The notes beneath the pieces were generated by a model. It worked only from the letters and a program-made list of their open reading frames with translations, was not told where the DNA came from and did not search any database. 64,000 bases of DNA from Apoderus coryli (taxonomy: Eukaryota > Arthropoda > Insecta > Coleoptera > Attelabidae). Below are positions 1-11,344 of the stretch, piece by piece (position 1 is the stretch's first letter; every line of letters starts with the position of its first letter). Position numbers and translations under genes: made by a program. Location: the NCBI GenBank assembly GCA_911728435.2, contig OU452209.1:16722869-16786868 (forward strand). Reading direction: 5' to 3'.

Positions 1-236
1 AATTTTTGACCATCTGCTAATATAATTTGCTATGCCCAAAATAAAGAGAAGAATTCCGTTCTGTCAACTTTTATATACGTAACCTCACAAAATTTTCAAT
101 ATATTTTGGTTTGTTATGGTTTATTTGAATATCTAATTGTTACATCAATATAATCTATTTTCAAAGTAAATACGTATCAATTAGCTTAATAATAATAAAA
201 AATATGACGAATACAAGCTGCTTATAATAATCATGT

Positions 237-3200
237 ATGATGTCAACACTTCATTTACTGAGGTTATGTAAACTACGAACAGTCTCATTGAACAAGGGAT
301 ATTTAAAGGATTTATTACTTAAAGTAAGTACTAATAAGTATGTAGTTCTTACTAATTACAAGCTGTCTTGTAATATTTTTAGAAAAATGTTTATTTATTT
401 GTACCTGCCACAAGTTATGTAACCAATTCCAAACCAAAGTCATCGACCACAGTAGATAGTGTGCATAATGTACATACTAATGAAGTTTTAGAGAAATTAT
501 TACCGGAAAAGCCGAAAATACTACCAGCATGGCGCCCAACACCTTCAACAGACAAATCCAATATAATCCAGCATTACCTGAAATTATGCAAAATAAAACT
601 TACTAGTGAGTTAGTTTTAGTTATTTAACAACTGTAATTAAGCCGTGTGTTGTAGCTCTGGTTGTAGTAACTTCTATGGCGGGTTACGCAATGGCACCAG
701 CCCCATTCGACTGGACCACATTTGCTCTCTGCATCGCTGGTACCGGGTTGATGTCGGGTGCTGCAAACGCCATAAATCAATTCCATGAGGTACCGTTTGA
801 TGCACAGATGTCCCGAACAAAAAACCGTGTGATAGTTTGTGGTCGACTCACGTAAGTTTATAAGAAATTTAATGAAGAATTTAATTGTTACAATAATTAA
901 AATTTCAGGCCGTTACATTCGATGGTATTTGCGGCTACAGCAGCCGCATGCGGTTGTAGTATTTTGTACTATGGCGTCAATGGATTAACAGCTGCATTGG
1001 GGGCTACTAATTTGGTTTTGTACACGTCCATTTACACGCCATTAAAACGTGTTAGTGTTGTGAACACTTGGGTTGGATCGATAGGTACCGTAAAACTTAC
1101 TGCTTAAACGTTTGTTATGTTCATTATTCCGTGATACTTTCAGTCGGTGCTATTCCACCGTTAATGGGTTGGGCTGCATGCGCCAACGCCTTAGGCCCTG
1201 GTGCGTATTTAATGGCTGCGTTATTGTACAGCTGGCAGTTTCCACATTTTAACGCGTTATCGTGGAACTTACGACCAGATTATTCGAGGTAACAGAGTTA
1301 CAGTAAAGAAAATGTGTTCATTAAATGCTAAAGCTGAGGTTTTTAGGGCGGGTTATCGCATGATGGCTGTTACGGATCCAGGGCTTTGTCGTAAAGTTGC
1401 TCTAAGACACACTGTTGCTCTGCAAGTTTACTGCATTTTAGCACCAATGCTCGACACAACAAATTGGTGGTTCTTGTTGGAAAGTACACCGTTAAATCTA
1501 TATTTTATTTACTTAGGTACGTACCTTACATTAATTTAGTTTCATCCCTGCCTTTTTATCGTGACAATCTCACTGTATAGAGAAAATAAAATACTGCAAC
1601 CCTCAGATGCATAAGTTTCTGTTTATCTTTAATAAATGTGGGTTTTGGCAACACACTGATCCTCAAAGCAAAGGCCTCAATCTATTTAAACACTCAGGAA
1701 ACAGTGTATTCAGAGTAAAAGTACCTAGAGTTGAAAAAATAGAAACGATCAGAAAGGAAAACATTAGTTTACTAAAGTAAAACTAGATGTTGACCACACA
1801 GATATGTTTAGGGGCAAAGGGCTGAGATTATTGAAAGTAAAATTCGAATTTAACATCACAGTGAGTCTAATTTAATCCTCAGTTTATTTAACTTGGCCAT
1901 GCTCAGGAATAATAGTGATAGGGCTATATATGGAATATCTGAGGGTCTCGAGCAGTTGTATGATGAAACCCGGTCCCTTGTGTTAATGGGAGATATTAAT
2001 ATCAATTTACTGGATAAAAATTCGGCTGATTGTGGTAGGTTTATTTCGTTCATGGACCAGTTCGACCTAGATCAAATAATAAGTGAACCTACAAGGGTCA
2101 CGTTAAACAGCCAGTCTCTTATTGATGTGATATGTGTAAGCAGAGATTTTCATGTCCGTTCTTCTAATACTGCTGACCTGATGTGTGGCTCTGATCACTT
2201 GTTTGTTTCCTGTAGTCTGGATTTCGAGTTATTTGTCAAACCGACATTTTTGTATTAAATAGGTTGATATCGAAATTAGTAAAATCACGATATTCTATAA
2301 TTTTTTATAGAATATCGTGATTTTACTAAGTTCGATATCAACCTATTTAATAATAATATAATAATAATCTGTTTATTCGTTATTCTCGTTACATTCGTTC
2401 ATAGAATATATGTCTGGTCTTATTAAATTAACAATTAACAACGAAAAGAATGAAAAGGGCCAGACGGTAGCAGTGCTGATGTTTAAATCTAACCCAAATT
2501 CAGATAAAATTCAATCATTAAATTTCTAAACCAAAAGAATGTACATACACATAAAAATTATACAAAAAATAAAACTATTCAGTTCCAATAATTACAACAG
2601 TCAGCAGTATATGATTAAGAAAAAAAATAAAATAAATAAAATGCGGTCCTTTCCTTTCTTTTATATAATTACACAATTTTACACAGGTTAATAGGTGATA
2701 CTTAAAACTATTTATAACAATAAAGGTAGACTCCGATAAGAGTTCCTGAAACGCGCAGAACTCAATGTTTTTAAATGTGCATGCAAATTGTTATAGACAG
2801 CATAAATATTATAAGTAAATGATCTCAGGAAAATCGCACTTCGATGAGGAGGAGGAGTTAGGAGTCCCTTGAATATTAAATTTAGCGTATGCACATCAGA
2901 CCTAAAACCAATTTTATTGTACAAATACGGAGGTCTTCTCAACAATATTATCGAAAAAAACAAACAAGCTAAGTGCAATTTTCTCCTATTCTCCATATTC
3001 AGCCAGTGAGCAGCCTTAAGTTTGTGAGAGACAGGCTCGTACTTACGGATACCATAAATATATCTTAGACAACATTTTTGAATATGTTGTATTCTGTTTT
3101 TATCAAAACTATTCAGACAAGGCCCATAAACAACATCGCAATAATTAAAGTAATTTAATACCAATGAATCCGTAAGCATAATCTTCAGAAAATTCGGCAA

Positions 3201-6200
3201 TACATGACGATGCGGATACAACATCTTCAGATTAGCGTAAGCTTTGTTTAAGTTTGTAGTAATATGCTGAGTAAATCTGAGATCAGTATCAATTTCCAAT
3301 CCTAAACTCTTCGCAGATTTTTTACATGAAATTGTATTATTATCCACATTTACCTTAAATAATTGTTCCGCTATTTCTTTATGTTTACCAAAAACCAATA
3401 AAACTGATTTAGATGGATTTATTAACATTTGGTGTTTTTTTGAATTTTCCACTAAGCGTGCTATATCTGTATTGAACAATTTGTAAAGCCATATCAAGGT
3501 TGTTGAAATCAAAAGAAAATTTAATTTGTCGGTCATCAGCATATTCGTAATTCTGCGAATCCTGTAAACATTTTTATATGTTAGATGTGTAAAGACAAAA
3601 AATAAGGGGTGCTAAGACCGAGCCCTGAGGTACCCCAGATAAAAGACTGCCTAATTCTGATTTACCGTTTTCAGTCTCAACAAATTGAGATCTGTTGTTA
3701 ATGTAATTTGTCATTAATGTTAGTGCTGAGTTAGAGAACCCTGAAAATTTTAAGATAGATATGAGGAGTTCGTGATTTATTTTATCGAAAGCCTTAGAGT
3801 AATCTAGCATTAAGAGTGCAACCGTCCTACCAAAATCGATGTCACGAATTATATCATCAACAATATCAAGTAATGCTGTAGTGCAGCGGTTCGATTTCCA
3901 TGGGAAAGCGTGGAGCTCCACCATAATATTAATCAAAAGCTTGATGCCTTAAATGATGCTATTTTGGCATTATTTGATCTACATGCTCCATTAAAAGTGA
4001 TTAAAACTAAGCGCCAATATAAACCCTACACAACCTACACGATTAGAAAGATGATTGCTTTAAAACAGAAGGCTAATAAAAGATACCTAAAATACAGAAC
4101 TGATGCCTATAGGCAATATTATGTTAACATTAGAAATGTTTTAAAATCTGCCATTAAAGCAGAGAAGACAGCCTACATTCGGCAGACGATTCAATCATGT
4201 CGTTCTAATGCTAGAGCAATGTGGAAAAATTTTTCTGGCTGGGGCGTCTCTAACAATAAAAATTCAAATGACCTTCCAGATGAATTTCGAAATCCATACG
4301 AAATTAATGACTATTTTTTGAACGTTATGGGCCAGACACAGGTGAGTTGTGATACTTTGAGTTTTTTCAACAACAATCAATTTCGGGATGGCTTGGTTTT
4401 TCAAATTAGGGAAATCGATTGTCGAGATATCTTAGGGTGTGCGAGGGAAATTAAATCGGATTCTTATGGTATTGATAACATAAACATGAAAATGTTACGC
4501 CTGGTCATACCTCAGTGTGCTGATGTAATTTGCAACATTTTCAATGAGTCTGTTCGTACAGGGCTGGTCCCCGACATTTGGAAAATGGCGAATGTTATAC
4601 CGTTACCCAAAGTTCAGTGTCCTTCAAGTTATAACGATCTGCGCCCAATTAGCATACTTCCCGCAGTGTCCAAGATATTTGAGCGCATCATTGGTAGTCA
4701 AATTATGAATTACGTACGGGACCATAATATTTTGCCATCTATACAATCGGGTTTTCGCGCTAAGCATAGTACTGCAACTGCACTTTTGAGTGTCACCAAT
4801 GACCTTGCTACAGCTCTGGACGACTCGAGATTGACAGTATTTGTTTTGCTGGATCAGAGTAAGGCGTTTGATCTAGTCAATTTTGAGTTGTTAAGCAGAG
4901 AGTAAAGTTACATCGAGAGTTTTCGGGATGGTCACAAACCAGAAGTGGTGTCCCACAAGGAAGCATTCTTGGGCCGCTTTTGTTCTCTCTTTACATCTTT
5001 GACATTTTAAAATCATTTCAGCACTCCAATATACACATGTATGCAGATGATATACAAGTATATTCGTCCTTTACTTCCGCTAACGCAGGGACTGTCTTGA
5101 ATATTATAAATAGGGAACTAACACAGTTTTCTGGTTGGTGCGCTGATAAGGATTGCGCTTGAATCCTAAAAAGACCGTGGCCTTGTGCATTGGTAATGAG
5201 CGTCATAGCAGTGCGATTACTCAGCAGTCTAGCGTTCGAATTGGCAGCGATATTATCTCTTGGGTTCAAAAAGTTCGCCATTTAGGTGTTGTGATTGATT
5301 CTCATTTGAATTTCAACGAGCATTGCAGCAGTGTATGCAAGAATTCCCTTTTTAAATTACGCTCTATATATCATCTGAAACATCTCGTGCATGAGTCTAA
5401 TAAGCTCAAATTGATTAAAGCTCTAATTTACCCACAACTTGATTATTGTTCTTCTGTTTATTTTTATTTTTTGTTCGAGTATAATAGGTTGAAGTTGCAG
5501 TTTTTATGAGAGATTGGGGGTACCGAAGTTGAATGCCAGATTCGAGTACCTATACACCTCACTACTACATAAAATCTACCATTCCGGAGAGCCTCAGTAT
5601 TTGTATAGTTTGTTGTGTAGACGTTTGAGTGTGCATGATGTTAATATACGGGTTAATACATTTACAATCCCTAAGCATCACACATCAAAATTTCAGGCTT
5701 CTTTTTCATATATGGCCTCACTGCTTTTAAATAATGTGATTGATATAATTGACTTACCATTAAACTTATTTCAGAGAGAAGTGAAACTAAGAATTTACCC
5801 ATAGGCTCAATGTTTTGTTAATTGTAGATGGGTTCTTTTTTTATTTTTAAATTGTAACATTTTTTCTTTTTTTTCTATTTCTTGTACATTTGTATCTTTT
5901 AGGTAGAGTGGAAGAGTGGCATTAGCCAAAGGTCTAACCTTTTGTGTGATTGTAATTTTTTTTTGCATTTTCACAATAAATCATTTATTATTATTATTAT
6001 TAAATAGGAATGATTATAAGAAGAGATAGTTTAGCAAAAGTCAAATTGTTGCATTTTTTTTGTATTGAAATTTCAGCTTATCAATTCTACAAAGATTCGT
6101 CAAGTGCTACCTCAAGGAAATTGTTTCGTTTCTCATTACTACACTTACCTATTTTAATGACCCTTTTCCTAATTAACAAAAAGAAATGGTTCGTTTTCGA

Positions 6201-6270
6201 CGATGATGATGATGATGATGACGGTGATAATAATGTCGAAGTATCACAATCGAACGATCAAAGTATTTAA
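237..6270 (+). CDS. COX10: Protoheme IX farnesyltransferase (COX10), 7 exons
   Basis: Transfers a farnesyl group to protoheme to make heme O, on the path to heme A for cytochrome c oxidase, in the mitochondrial inner membrane. I assembled exons 237-323, 383-605, 656-851, 909-1084, 1144-1288, 1347-1516 and 6077-6270. All introns are GT/AG and the phases agree, giving 1191 nt or 396 aa. UbiA-family landmarks are visible: the first Asp-containing motif [14 protein letters not shown] followed by RTKNR, then [21 protein letters not shown], and [11 protein letters not shown]. The last exon encodes AYQFYKDSS and [12 protein letters not shown], the conserved final helix. Two start ATGs are adjacent (237 and 240). 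Intron 6 is 4.56 kb because of LINE insertions; the others are about 50-60 bp. The C-terminus ends in an unusual run of eight Asp. Poly(A) signals lie at 6328-6347. Family identity is secure; the first exon is the least certain. Confidence 0.93.
1893..2258 (+). pseudogene. LINE endonuclease-domain fragment
   Basis: This is the C-terminal part of an apurinic-type endonuclease of a non-LTR retrotransposon. It includes the strand [13 protein letters not shown], with the catalytic Asp of the GDxN motif, and the end motif [10 protein letters not shown], with the Ser-Asp-His triad. The N-terminal part and all of the reverse transcriptase are absent, so it is a dead fragment. It lies in COX10 intron 6, in the same orientation as the gene, and stops exactly where a 96-bp palindrome begins. 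Confidence 0.8.
2255..2350. repeat. Near-perfect 96-bp palindrome bounded by TTAA
   Basis: Two arms of about 46 bp are inverted copies around a short T-rich loop, with only one or two differences. Each outer end reads TTAA, and just inside are ATAGGTTGATATCG and its complement. The TTAA boundaries suggest piggyBac-type target preference or a small hairpin MITE. It sits between an endonuclease fragment and the 3' tail of a minus-strand LINE in COX10 intron 6. Confidence 0.85.
2351..3907 (-). mobile_element. LINE 3' half (reverse transcriptase remnant)
   Basis: This is a 5'-truncated non-LTR retrotransposon in COX10 intron 6, antisense to the gene. Read on the minus strand it starts inside the reverse transcriptase at [12 protein letters not shown], continues through [12 protein letters not shown] and [13 protein letters not shown], then shifts frame near 3560. 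It continues in another frame (3542-2712) with [24 protein letters not shown] and [12 protein letters not shown], the usual C-terminal region. An A/T trinucleotide tail lies near 2351-2372. The YADD segment is lost at the frameshift. It abuts a plus-strand LINE at about 3908. Confidence 0.88.
3908..6001 (+). mobile_element. LINE (Jockey/CR1-like) with broken reverse transcriptase
   Basis: The open frame 3910-4905 holds the linker and the first RT blocks ([50 protein letters not shown]). After a frame break, further pieces follow at 4900-5162 ([13 protein letters not shown], then MYADDIQVY), 5153-5509 and 5514-5804. It ends in a (TTA)n tail at 5989-6001, just upstream of the COX10 last exon. 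At least three frame breaks show that it is dead. It is related in sequence to the plus-strand LINE at 50640-54990 in tra2. It makes up almost half of COX10 intron 6. Confidence 0.9.
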
Positions 6271-6306
6271 AAGAGAAACTACAAGATACTAAGATTGATA
6301 TAATAT

Positions 6307-6347
6307 TTTATTATTTATTTTAATTTGAATAAATGTTAATAAATAAA
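6307..6347. promoter_or_regulatory. Overlapping convergent poly(A) signals of COX10 and acylphosphatase
   Basis: AATAAA hexamers on the plus strand at 6328-6333, 6338-6343 and 6342-6347 would serve COX10, whose stop is at 6268-6270. On the minus strand AATAAA is at 6314-6319 and 6307-6312, which would serve the acylphosphatase, whose stop is at 6418-6420. Each gene's signals lie beyond the other's, so the two mature 3' ends are predicted to overlap in antisense. This is inferred from hexamers only. Confidence 0.55.
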
Positions 6348-6417
6348 TTAAGTATAATAAAAAATTGTAATTGTTTGAATTCTTGTACAGGAGGTAAGTA
6401 TTACGCACATCAAATAA

Positions 6418-9400
6418 TTAGAATCTAATACTAAATCCTTTATAATCGGGTTTGGCTAAATTCTGCCAATTGTTCAGTTCGCAACGGTCAATTTGACACC
6501 CTGGTGAGCCAGTGTTTGATAGCCAAATAATCCTAGAATCAAACATATTGATTTACCTATTTGCAAAAAATCTACAACATCCCTATATAAGTAGTTCTAT
6601 TAGTAAGTAACTTTTATTTAAGAGGATTAAGTCTTTACTGCATAAAAAAGCTCCTTGTTTTAAAGCTCACATTTCCAAATTTATAAAGCTCCAATTTTCT
6701 TACTCAATAGACATTTTCACAATTAATAATTGATTGCATAAAAGTGTGTTTAAAAAATAATGAAAAACAAAGACAGTTTTAAATTCCAAATACACACATC
6801 GCCAACATTCTTGGCTTAATGTTTGAAAAACATATTTAATTCAAAAAATACATTTTACAAATAAAAATTAGAATTCTAAAACTGTATTCTCTCTTCATGA
6901 GTGCTTATTTGTTCAAACAAGACTGCAAGCTGCTGTGACATTTCGAGTTGCAAAGATTTCCAATAGCTTTACATTTACATTTATTGGTCATGCATTTAGT
7001 TTTACAGTTATATCGTTTATAACCTTGACCTCCTAAAAGTGATTGTTCGTTTGCAAGCTCACGTAAGCTCTTCTTTTCTGGTGATACACTTTCCAGATCT
7101 AGTTTCTCACTGCAAACAGAAAGTTGGTTCCTGGAAAACATTTCTCGATAACCGTCATTAGAATGTTTCTAAAATCCCTCCCTCGATCAACGTCTGGAAT
7201 TTTCACTCTCACTGTATCTCCAACAGAACATGGAGGGAACTTCAATTTAGATAAAGCTTTCATCTTCTTTGCTTGATTTTCTAAATTTATTTTTGCGTCT
7301 CTTCTGTTTGACTGAATATTTGTTTGGCACAAGCAAAGTTCACACCTCATATTACCTTATGTACTTGACTCATCACATTCTGCACTATTGGTATGATTTT
7401 CTGAAGTTTCTATATATTGGCGTTTTCTTTATAATTATTGTCGACGTCTTCCATATTGTCACCTTCAGTAATATCGTCTTGCGGATTGTCTATTTGTGGG
7501 CCACTATGCATAGACTGGTCTTCGTATTCTTCTTGTTGACGTTGTTTGTAACGTAATATTTTATGCTGGAGTCACCTGATGATACCCGAGCAATAAGCAT
7601 TTCGATGCCTCGAACAGAACATAATATGTCGAACCTCTTCAAACGTCGATATTGAGAGTGGACTTGGTTTTATCATTTTTTGCTAACTGAACTGATTCCA
7701 ACATTTCTTGGTATTGTTCATTATTACAATAAAAACTGTTTGCACTTTTAGAAGACACCAACTCATCGAAAACTTCATAGAAACACTGTTTTAAACGAGC
7801 GCGTCCACTCTCTTCGGTTGCCATTTTCAAACTGCACGCAATAATAAATAAAGCCAAGGGAAAATGGATAGAACGCGGTTTACCCGGGTAAAGCCCGAAA
7901 TGTGTACAATTCCAAATATATTTTGGACTTTACCCAAGAGTCTTGGGTATTTCGCAGTTTACCCGGATAAACCTAGGTTTATTCGCTTATCTAACTTTAC
8001 CCGTAACATATATATCCCATTGATTGACTTTGCTTCGATGAAGTTACATCATTTTTTTTTTCTTAATTTACAGACTCACTTAAATGTAATCACCAACACT
8101 GACTTACATGTTTTCCAAATTGGATCTTTGACCTTGTAGTTTACCAGCAATAGTGCCTTTACGAGTATTTTTGACCCATCCACATAATCCCAAGGTTTCG
8201 CACATGTCTTTGCAGTATTTCGTAAATGAAAGACCTGAAACATATTATTTTCTACAAAACTTCAGGATATGCAAAAACAGAAATCATTGAAAAAACGTAC
8301 AAGGTGTTCCATTTAAACTTAAACTCGGTGTAGATTTTCAATTTATAAATTGGGGATTTGCGACCAATTAGTATTCTGTCTGCCATCTCCAAGATCGTCG
8401 AGCGTATCTTATTGGACCAGATAAAAGTGTATGTTGAAAATCATTGTCTTCTGCCTAGTACTCAGTCCGGTTTTCGATCTAACTATAGCTGTTGTACGGC
8501 CTTGCTTAAGATAACGGATGATATTTTTAGGGCGGTGGATAGTGGACAGTTGGCGGCTCTGGTGCTTCTGTATTATTCGAAGGCATTCGATCGCCTCAAC
8601 CATGATTTGTTGATGGTGATCCTTGAGTACTTGGGCTTTGGCGGATGTGCTAGGGGATTGATTCAGTGCTATATTTAATATTATGTATGTAGATAAAGAA
8701 AAGACCGAGAGCGTTCTTGATATAAAGAAAGTATATTAATAAGTTATAAGGCATAAACGACATAAACTTTTTGATTATATTTAGCATGTAGCCTGAATTA
8801 TACAACTATTCGAACTACTTACTTTGTCCATAGAATAAGAAAGCTAGCTAACCAGAAGTTTGACCATAGAATAAGAAAGCTAGCTAACGCTTTCTTATTC
8901 TAAGCTTTGTCTAACCTAACTAACTGTCAATCCAATATACAACCATAGATGTGTGTAGAGACACTCACATAGAGATGTGTATAGAGAGACACTCATCTAA
9001 GGTTGCCATATTCTAGCCAAACCTGCATGTATTATAACCATACATAACACTATATATCGGGTAGGAGGCAGGTTGTGGTCCTCGAAGGGGTAAGAGTATC
9101 ACAAGAAAAAAGTCTCGTAGCAGGGGTGCCTCAAGGCTCTATACTTGCCCCAATTTTATACTGCCTCTATACATCACAACTTATCTGCAGTTTTAAGCAT
9201 TCTTCAGCTCATTTATATGCAGATGATACTCAATTGTATGCGTGTTTCGATCTTCAAAAACTGCAGCCGGCCGTTAACCTGTTTAATGGTGATATTAATA
9301 ATCTGGTTAAAGCTTCGAATGGGCACTGTTTAGAGATTAACAAGAACAAGACCAAGGTCTTGGTCTTTGGTCCGATTCAAATAAGAAGCCGTTACAGAGA

Positions 9401-10497
9401 CCTAGTTTCAATAAGGGTTGATAATATGCGGATGGAGAATGTGCCTATGGCTCGGAACTTGGGCATGATAATGGACACGGACCTGAGATTCAGGGAGCAT
9501 GTGAGTGCCTGTATAAAAAAAGCGTTTTACAATTTAAAATTCTTGTACAGTAATAGAAAAACTCTCACAACGGTTTTAAGAAAACAATTATGTGACTCCT
9601 TGGTCTTGTCGCATTTTAACTTTTGTGACGCTGTCTATGGTCCTTGTCTTGTTGGATTTGATCAGCTGATGTAAAATTCTTGTATTCGATTAATCGCGGG
9701 ATTGAGAGACAGGGAACGTGGGGTCAGCGCTAAGTTGAGGGAGCTTCAATGGCTACATATGAATGAAAGACGGTTGTTGCATGCATTTAAATAACAAAGT
9801 AATAAATTAGAAGATACCGGATTAATTTTACAATAAAATGCAACTCAGGGGTGACAATATTGTTATAAACTTGAGACATAGAATGGCGATAACTCCACCT
9901 GCTCACCGCACTGCTATGTTTGAACGCTCGTTTTCCTATAATGTCGCAAAACTATACAATAAGTTACCAAATAATTATAAAATTCTGAAGGGACTTGAAT
10001 TTAAGGTTAATGTTCGAGAACTTATCCTTCACATAATAAGGCATAATGCCTCAACTTCGCCTGTTGTAAATTTTTTAATTTGCAATAAAGACATTATTAT
10101 TATTAAATATTCAAGACTTCGAAAGTCATCGGTCTGATTCGAAACACGAACAATGTTAGCTGTGGTAAGATATTTTCACAAAATAAGATAAAATTAAGAA
10201 CATTTTTTGACATTCTAAGAAGGATCATGATAATTCTGCACCTGATCATTTCCAATTTTACGTTATCTCACAAAAAATGCAAGTATTCAAGCGAAAGCAC
10301 TTTCATAAATTTAAATAGGTACGTACTTACTTCGATAAAGAACTCCAGTTGGCATTTTTAATAATTCGTTGGTAAATGTATTAATACTCGTACTTACCTT
10401 GGACTTTCCCGAATACTTCAAATTCCACAGAAACCATTGGTTCGACAATTCCAACAACTGCGGTATTATTTGTTAAAACATTAACGGCATTTGCCAT
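6418..10497 (-). CDS. Acyp: Acylphosphatase, 3 exons, 113 aa, catalytic Arg replaced
   Basis: Acylphosphatases are small alpha/beta proteins that hydrolyse acyl phosphates such as 1,3-bisphosphoglycerate. Exons on the minus strand are 10497-10398, 8234-8108 and 6532-6418 (342 nt, phases consistent, GT/AG introns). The fold signature is clear: VSVEFEVFGKVQG, LGLCGWVKNTRKGT, then WLSNTGSPGCQID and the terminal FSIRF. The usual length is about 98 aa; here a 15-20 residue N-terminal extension is present. The catalytic Asn is present (Asn56). The catalytic Arg, Arg23 in mammalian numbering, aligns with Thr38 (GLSFTKY where the family has G-x-x-F-R-K). The spacing of 18 residues to Asn matches the family, so the substitution is real in this sequence. 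Intron 1 holds a LINE and intron 2 an integrase-type transposon remnant. Confidence 0.9.
6905..7857 (-). pseudogene. Remnant of an integrase-type (KRBA2-like) transposon protein
   Basis: Three broken reading frames resemble the termini of the insect proteins usually named 'KRAB-A domain-containing protein 2-like', which carry an rve integrase core. The N-terminal piece (7857-7639) has LKQCFYEVFDELV and ANSFYCNNEQYQEML. The C-terminal pieces have FPPCSVGDTVRVKIPDVDRG (7350-7099) and the Cys-rich tail with CKTKCMTNKCKCKAIGNLC (7141-6905). An acidic linker is readable between 7550 and 7360. The catalytic integrase core is missing. It lies in acylphosphatase intron 2, same strand. The family assignment is from memory of the motifs. 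Confidence 0.65.
7878..7995. repeat. Short TTTACCCGG-rich repeat cluster
   Basis: The palindrome TTTACCCGGGTAAA at about 7880-7893 is followed within 100 bp by variants of the same word (ACTTTACCCAAG, GTTTACCCGGATAAA). It starts just outside the N-terminal end of the integrase-type remnant, so it may be the terminal or subterminal repeat of that element. No function can be assigned. Confidence 0.4.
8345..10108 (+). mobile_element. LINE (RT and C-terminal part), split by a 375-bp insertion
   Basis: A 5'-truncated non-LTR retrotransposon lies in acylphosphatase intron 1, antisense to the gene. The first part (8358-8674) reads RPISILSAISKIVERI, TQSGFRSNYSCCTALL and YSKAFDRLNHDLL. The reading resumes at about 9056 (GRRQVVVLEGVRVSQ) and continues with [29 protein letters not shown] (the catalytic YADD) and ARNLGMIMDTDLRF. 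A stop appears at 9672-9674, and the C-terminus continues from 9846 to a (ATT)n tail at 10093-10108. Confidence 0.9.
8675..9049. mobile_element. 375-bp insertion inside the LINE, 6-bp target duplication
   Basis: The LINE reading frame is interrupted between QCY and the following Gly-Arg-Arg codons. The interruption is flanked by CTATAT at 8669-8674 and again at 9050-9055, and removing the insertion restores the frame. The insert has short inverted ends (TTATGTATG and CATACATAA), an internal duplicated block containing AAGAAAGCTAGCTAAC, and GAGACACTCA repeats. It encodes nothing obvious. It could be a solo LTR or a MITE; neither can be proved here. Confidence 0.75.
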
Positions 10498-10499
10498 CC

Positions 10500-11156
10500 T
10501 TCGATAACTTTACACTAATTAAAATGTACTTTTGTTTCCATACAATTTAATAATATTAAATACTTAAACTAACTTTTATTTTTTGTTTGGTACAATCAAA
10601 ATTATTTATATAACATGTAGCAGCTATACTTATACGATAGATTTGTGAATTGAATGCATCAATAGGTATTTATCTACGTTATTGTCTTTCAGTTTAATTT
10701 TAAATTAGTAGGTATTTTAAGGCTCTATACCTATTGTTATACTTGCTATTCTTATTTTGTTTCTAATTGTTTGAGTCTATAATATGTAAGTTGGTTTTTT
10801 TTCTAGCGCATCCACGTGCATCCCAATATTTTTAAATATTTATTAATTCGCTTCATTATTAATTTTATTGCCAAAATATGTGGGGTAAAATTTGAATGTT
10901 GTTTTTCAAAATAAAAAGCATAAGATTATGCGGATTGATTGGCGTTGGACGCTCAGAAATAAAAGCATTTACCTATTTTATACAAAATTGAGAAATCTGC
11001 ATAAGAAATTTAATAACACAGGAATGTTGAGCAAAGAATAACCTTCATGATTGTTTAAAACTTATTAGATTATCAAAAATAAAAAAACGAACACAGCAGA
11101 AACACTCAGAAAAAACAACTACACAGACACAGGATACTTAAAAGTTCCGCAGGATT
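10500..11156. other. AT-rich spacer upstream of acylphosphatase
   Basis: No coding potential, transposon protein or RNA gene is recognisable in this 650-bp stretch. It should contain the acylphosphatase promoter, because the start codon of that gene is at 10497-10495, but no specific element is identifiable. Confidence 0.5.
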
Positions 11157-11340
11157 TTGTAAATAATAATAGTCTTTATTGTCTAACAGGCGAAATACCC
11201 AATTACAATATTGTATGTATTTGCATACAAATTCTGAACATAATAATGTGCTTATTAATAATAATAACAATGATAAGATATAAATACAATATAACAAAAT
11301 ATACAAAAATTACATACTTATATACAAATAACTGACAAAT
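11157..11340 (-). mobile_element. Short LINE 3' end
   Basis: Read on the plus strand, AATAATAATAGTCTTTATTGTCTAACAGG-like sequence (11163-11190) closely matches the start of the minus-strand LINE tail at 50808-50850 in tra2 intron 6. It is probably the terminal untranslated region of a related LINE inserted on the minus strand. No coding sequence remains. Confidence 0.5.
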
Positions 11341-11344
11341 TATT

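Noticed and set aside
6010..6270. Separate small gene encoding 86 residues with an Asp run
   Set aside because: The first 22 codons are intron. From 6077 the frame and phase continue COX10 exactly, so it is the terminal COX10 exon.
7269..7556. Plus-strand frame of 95 residues rich in hydrophobic amino acids
   Set aside because: It is the antisense shadow of the minus-strand integrase-type remnant and its acidic linker.
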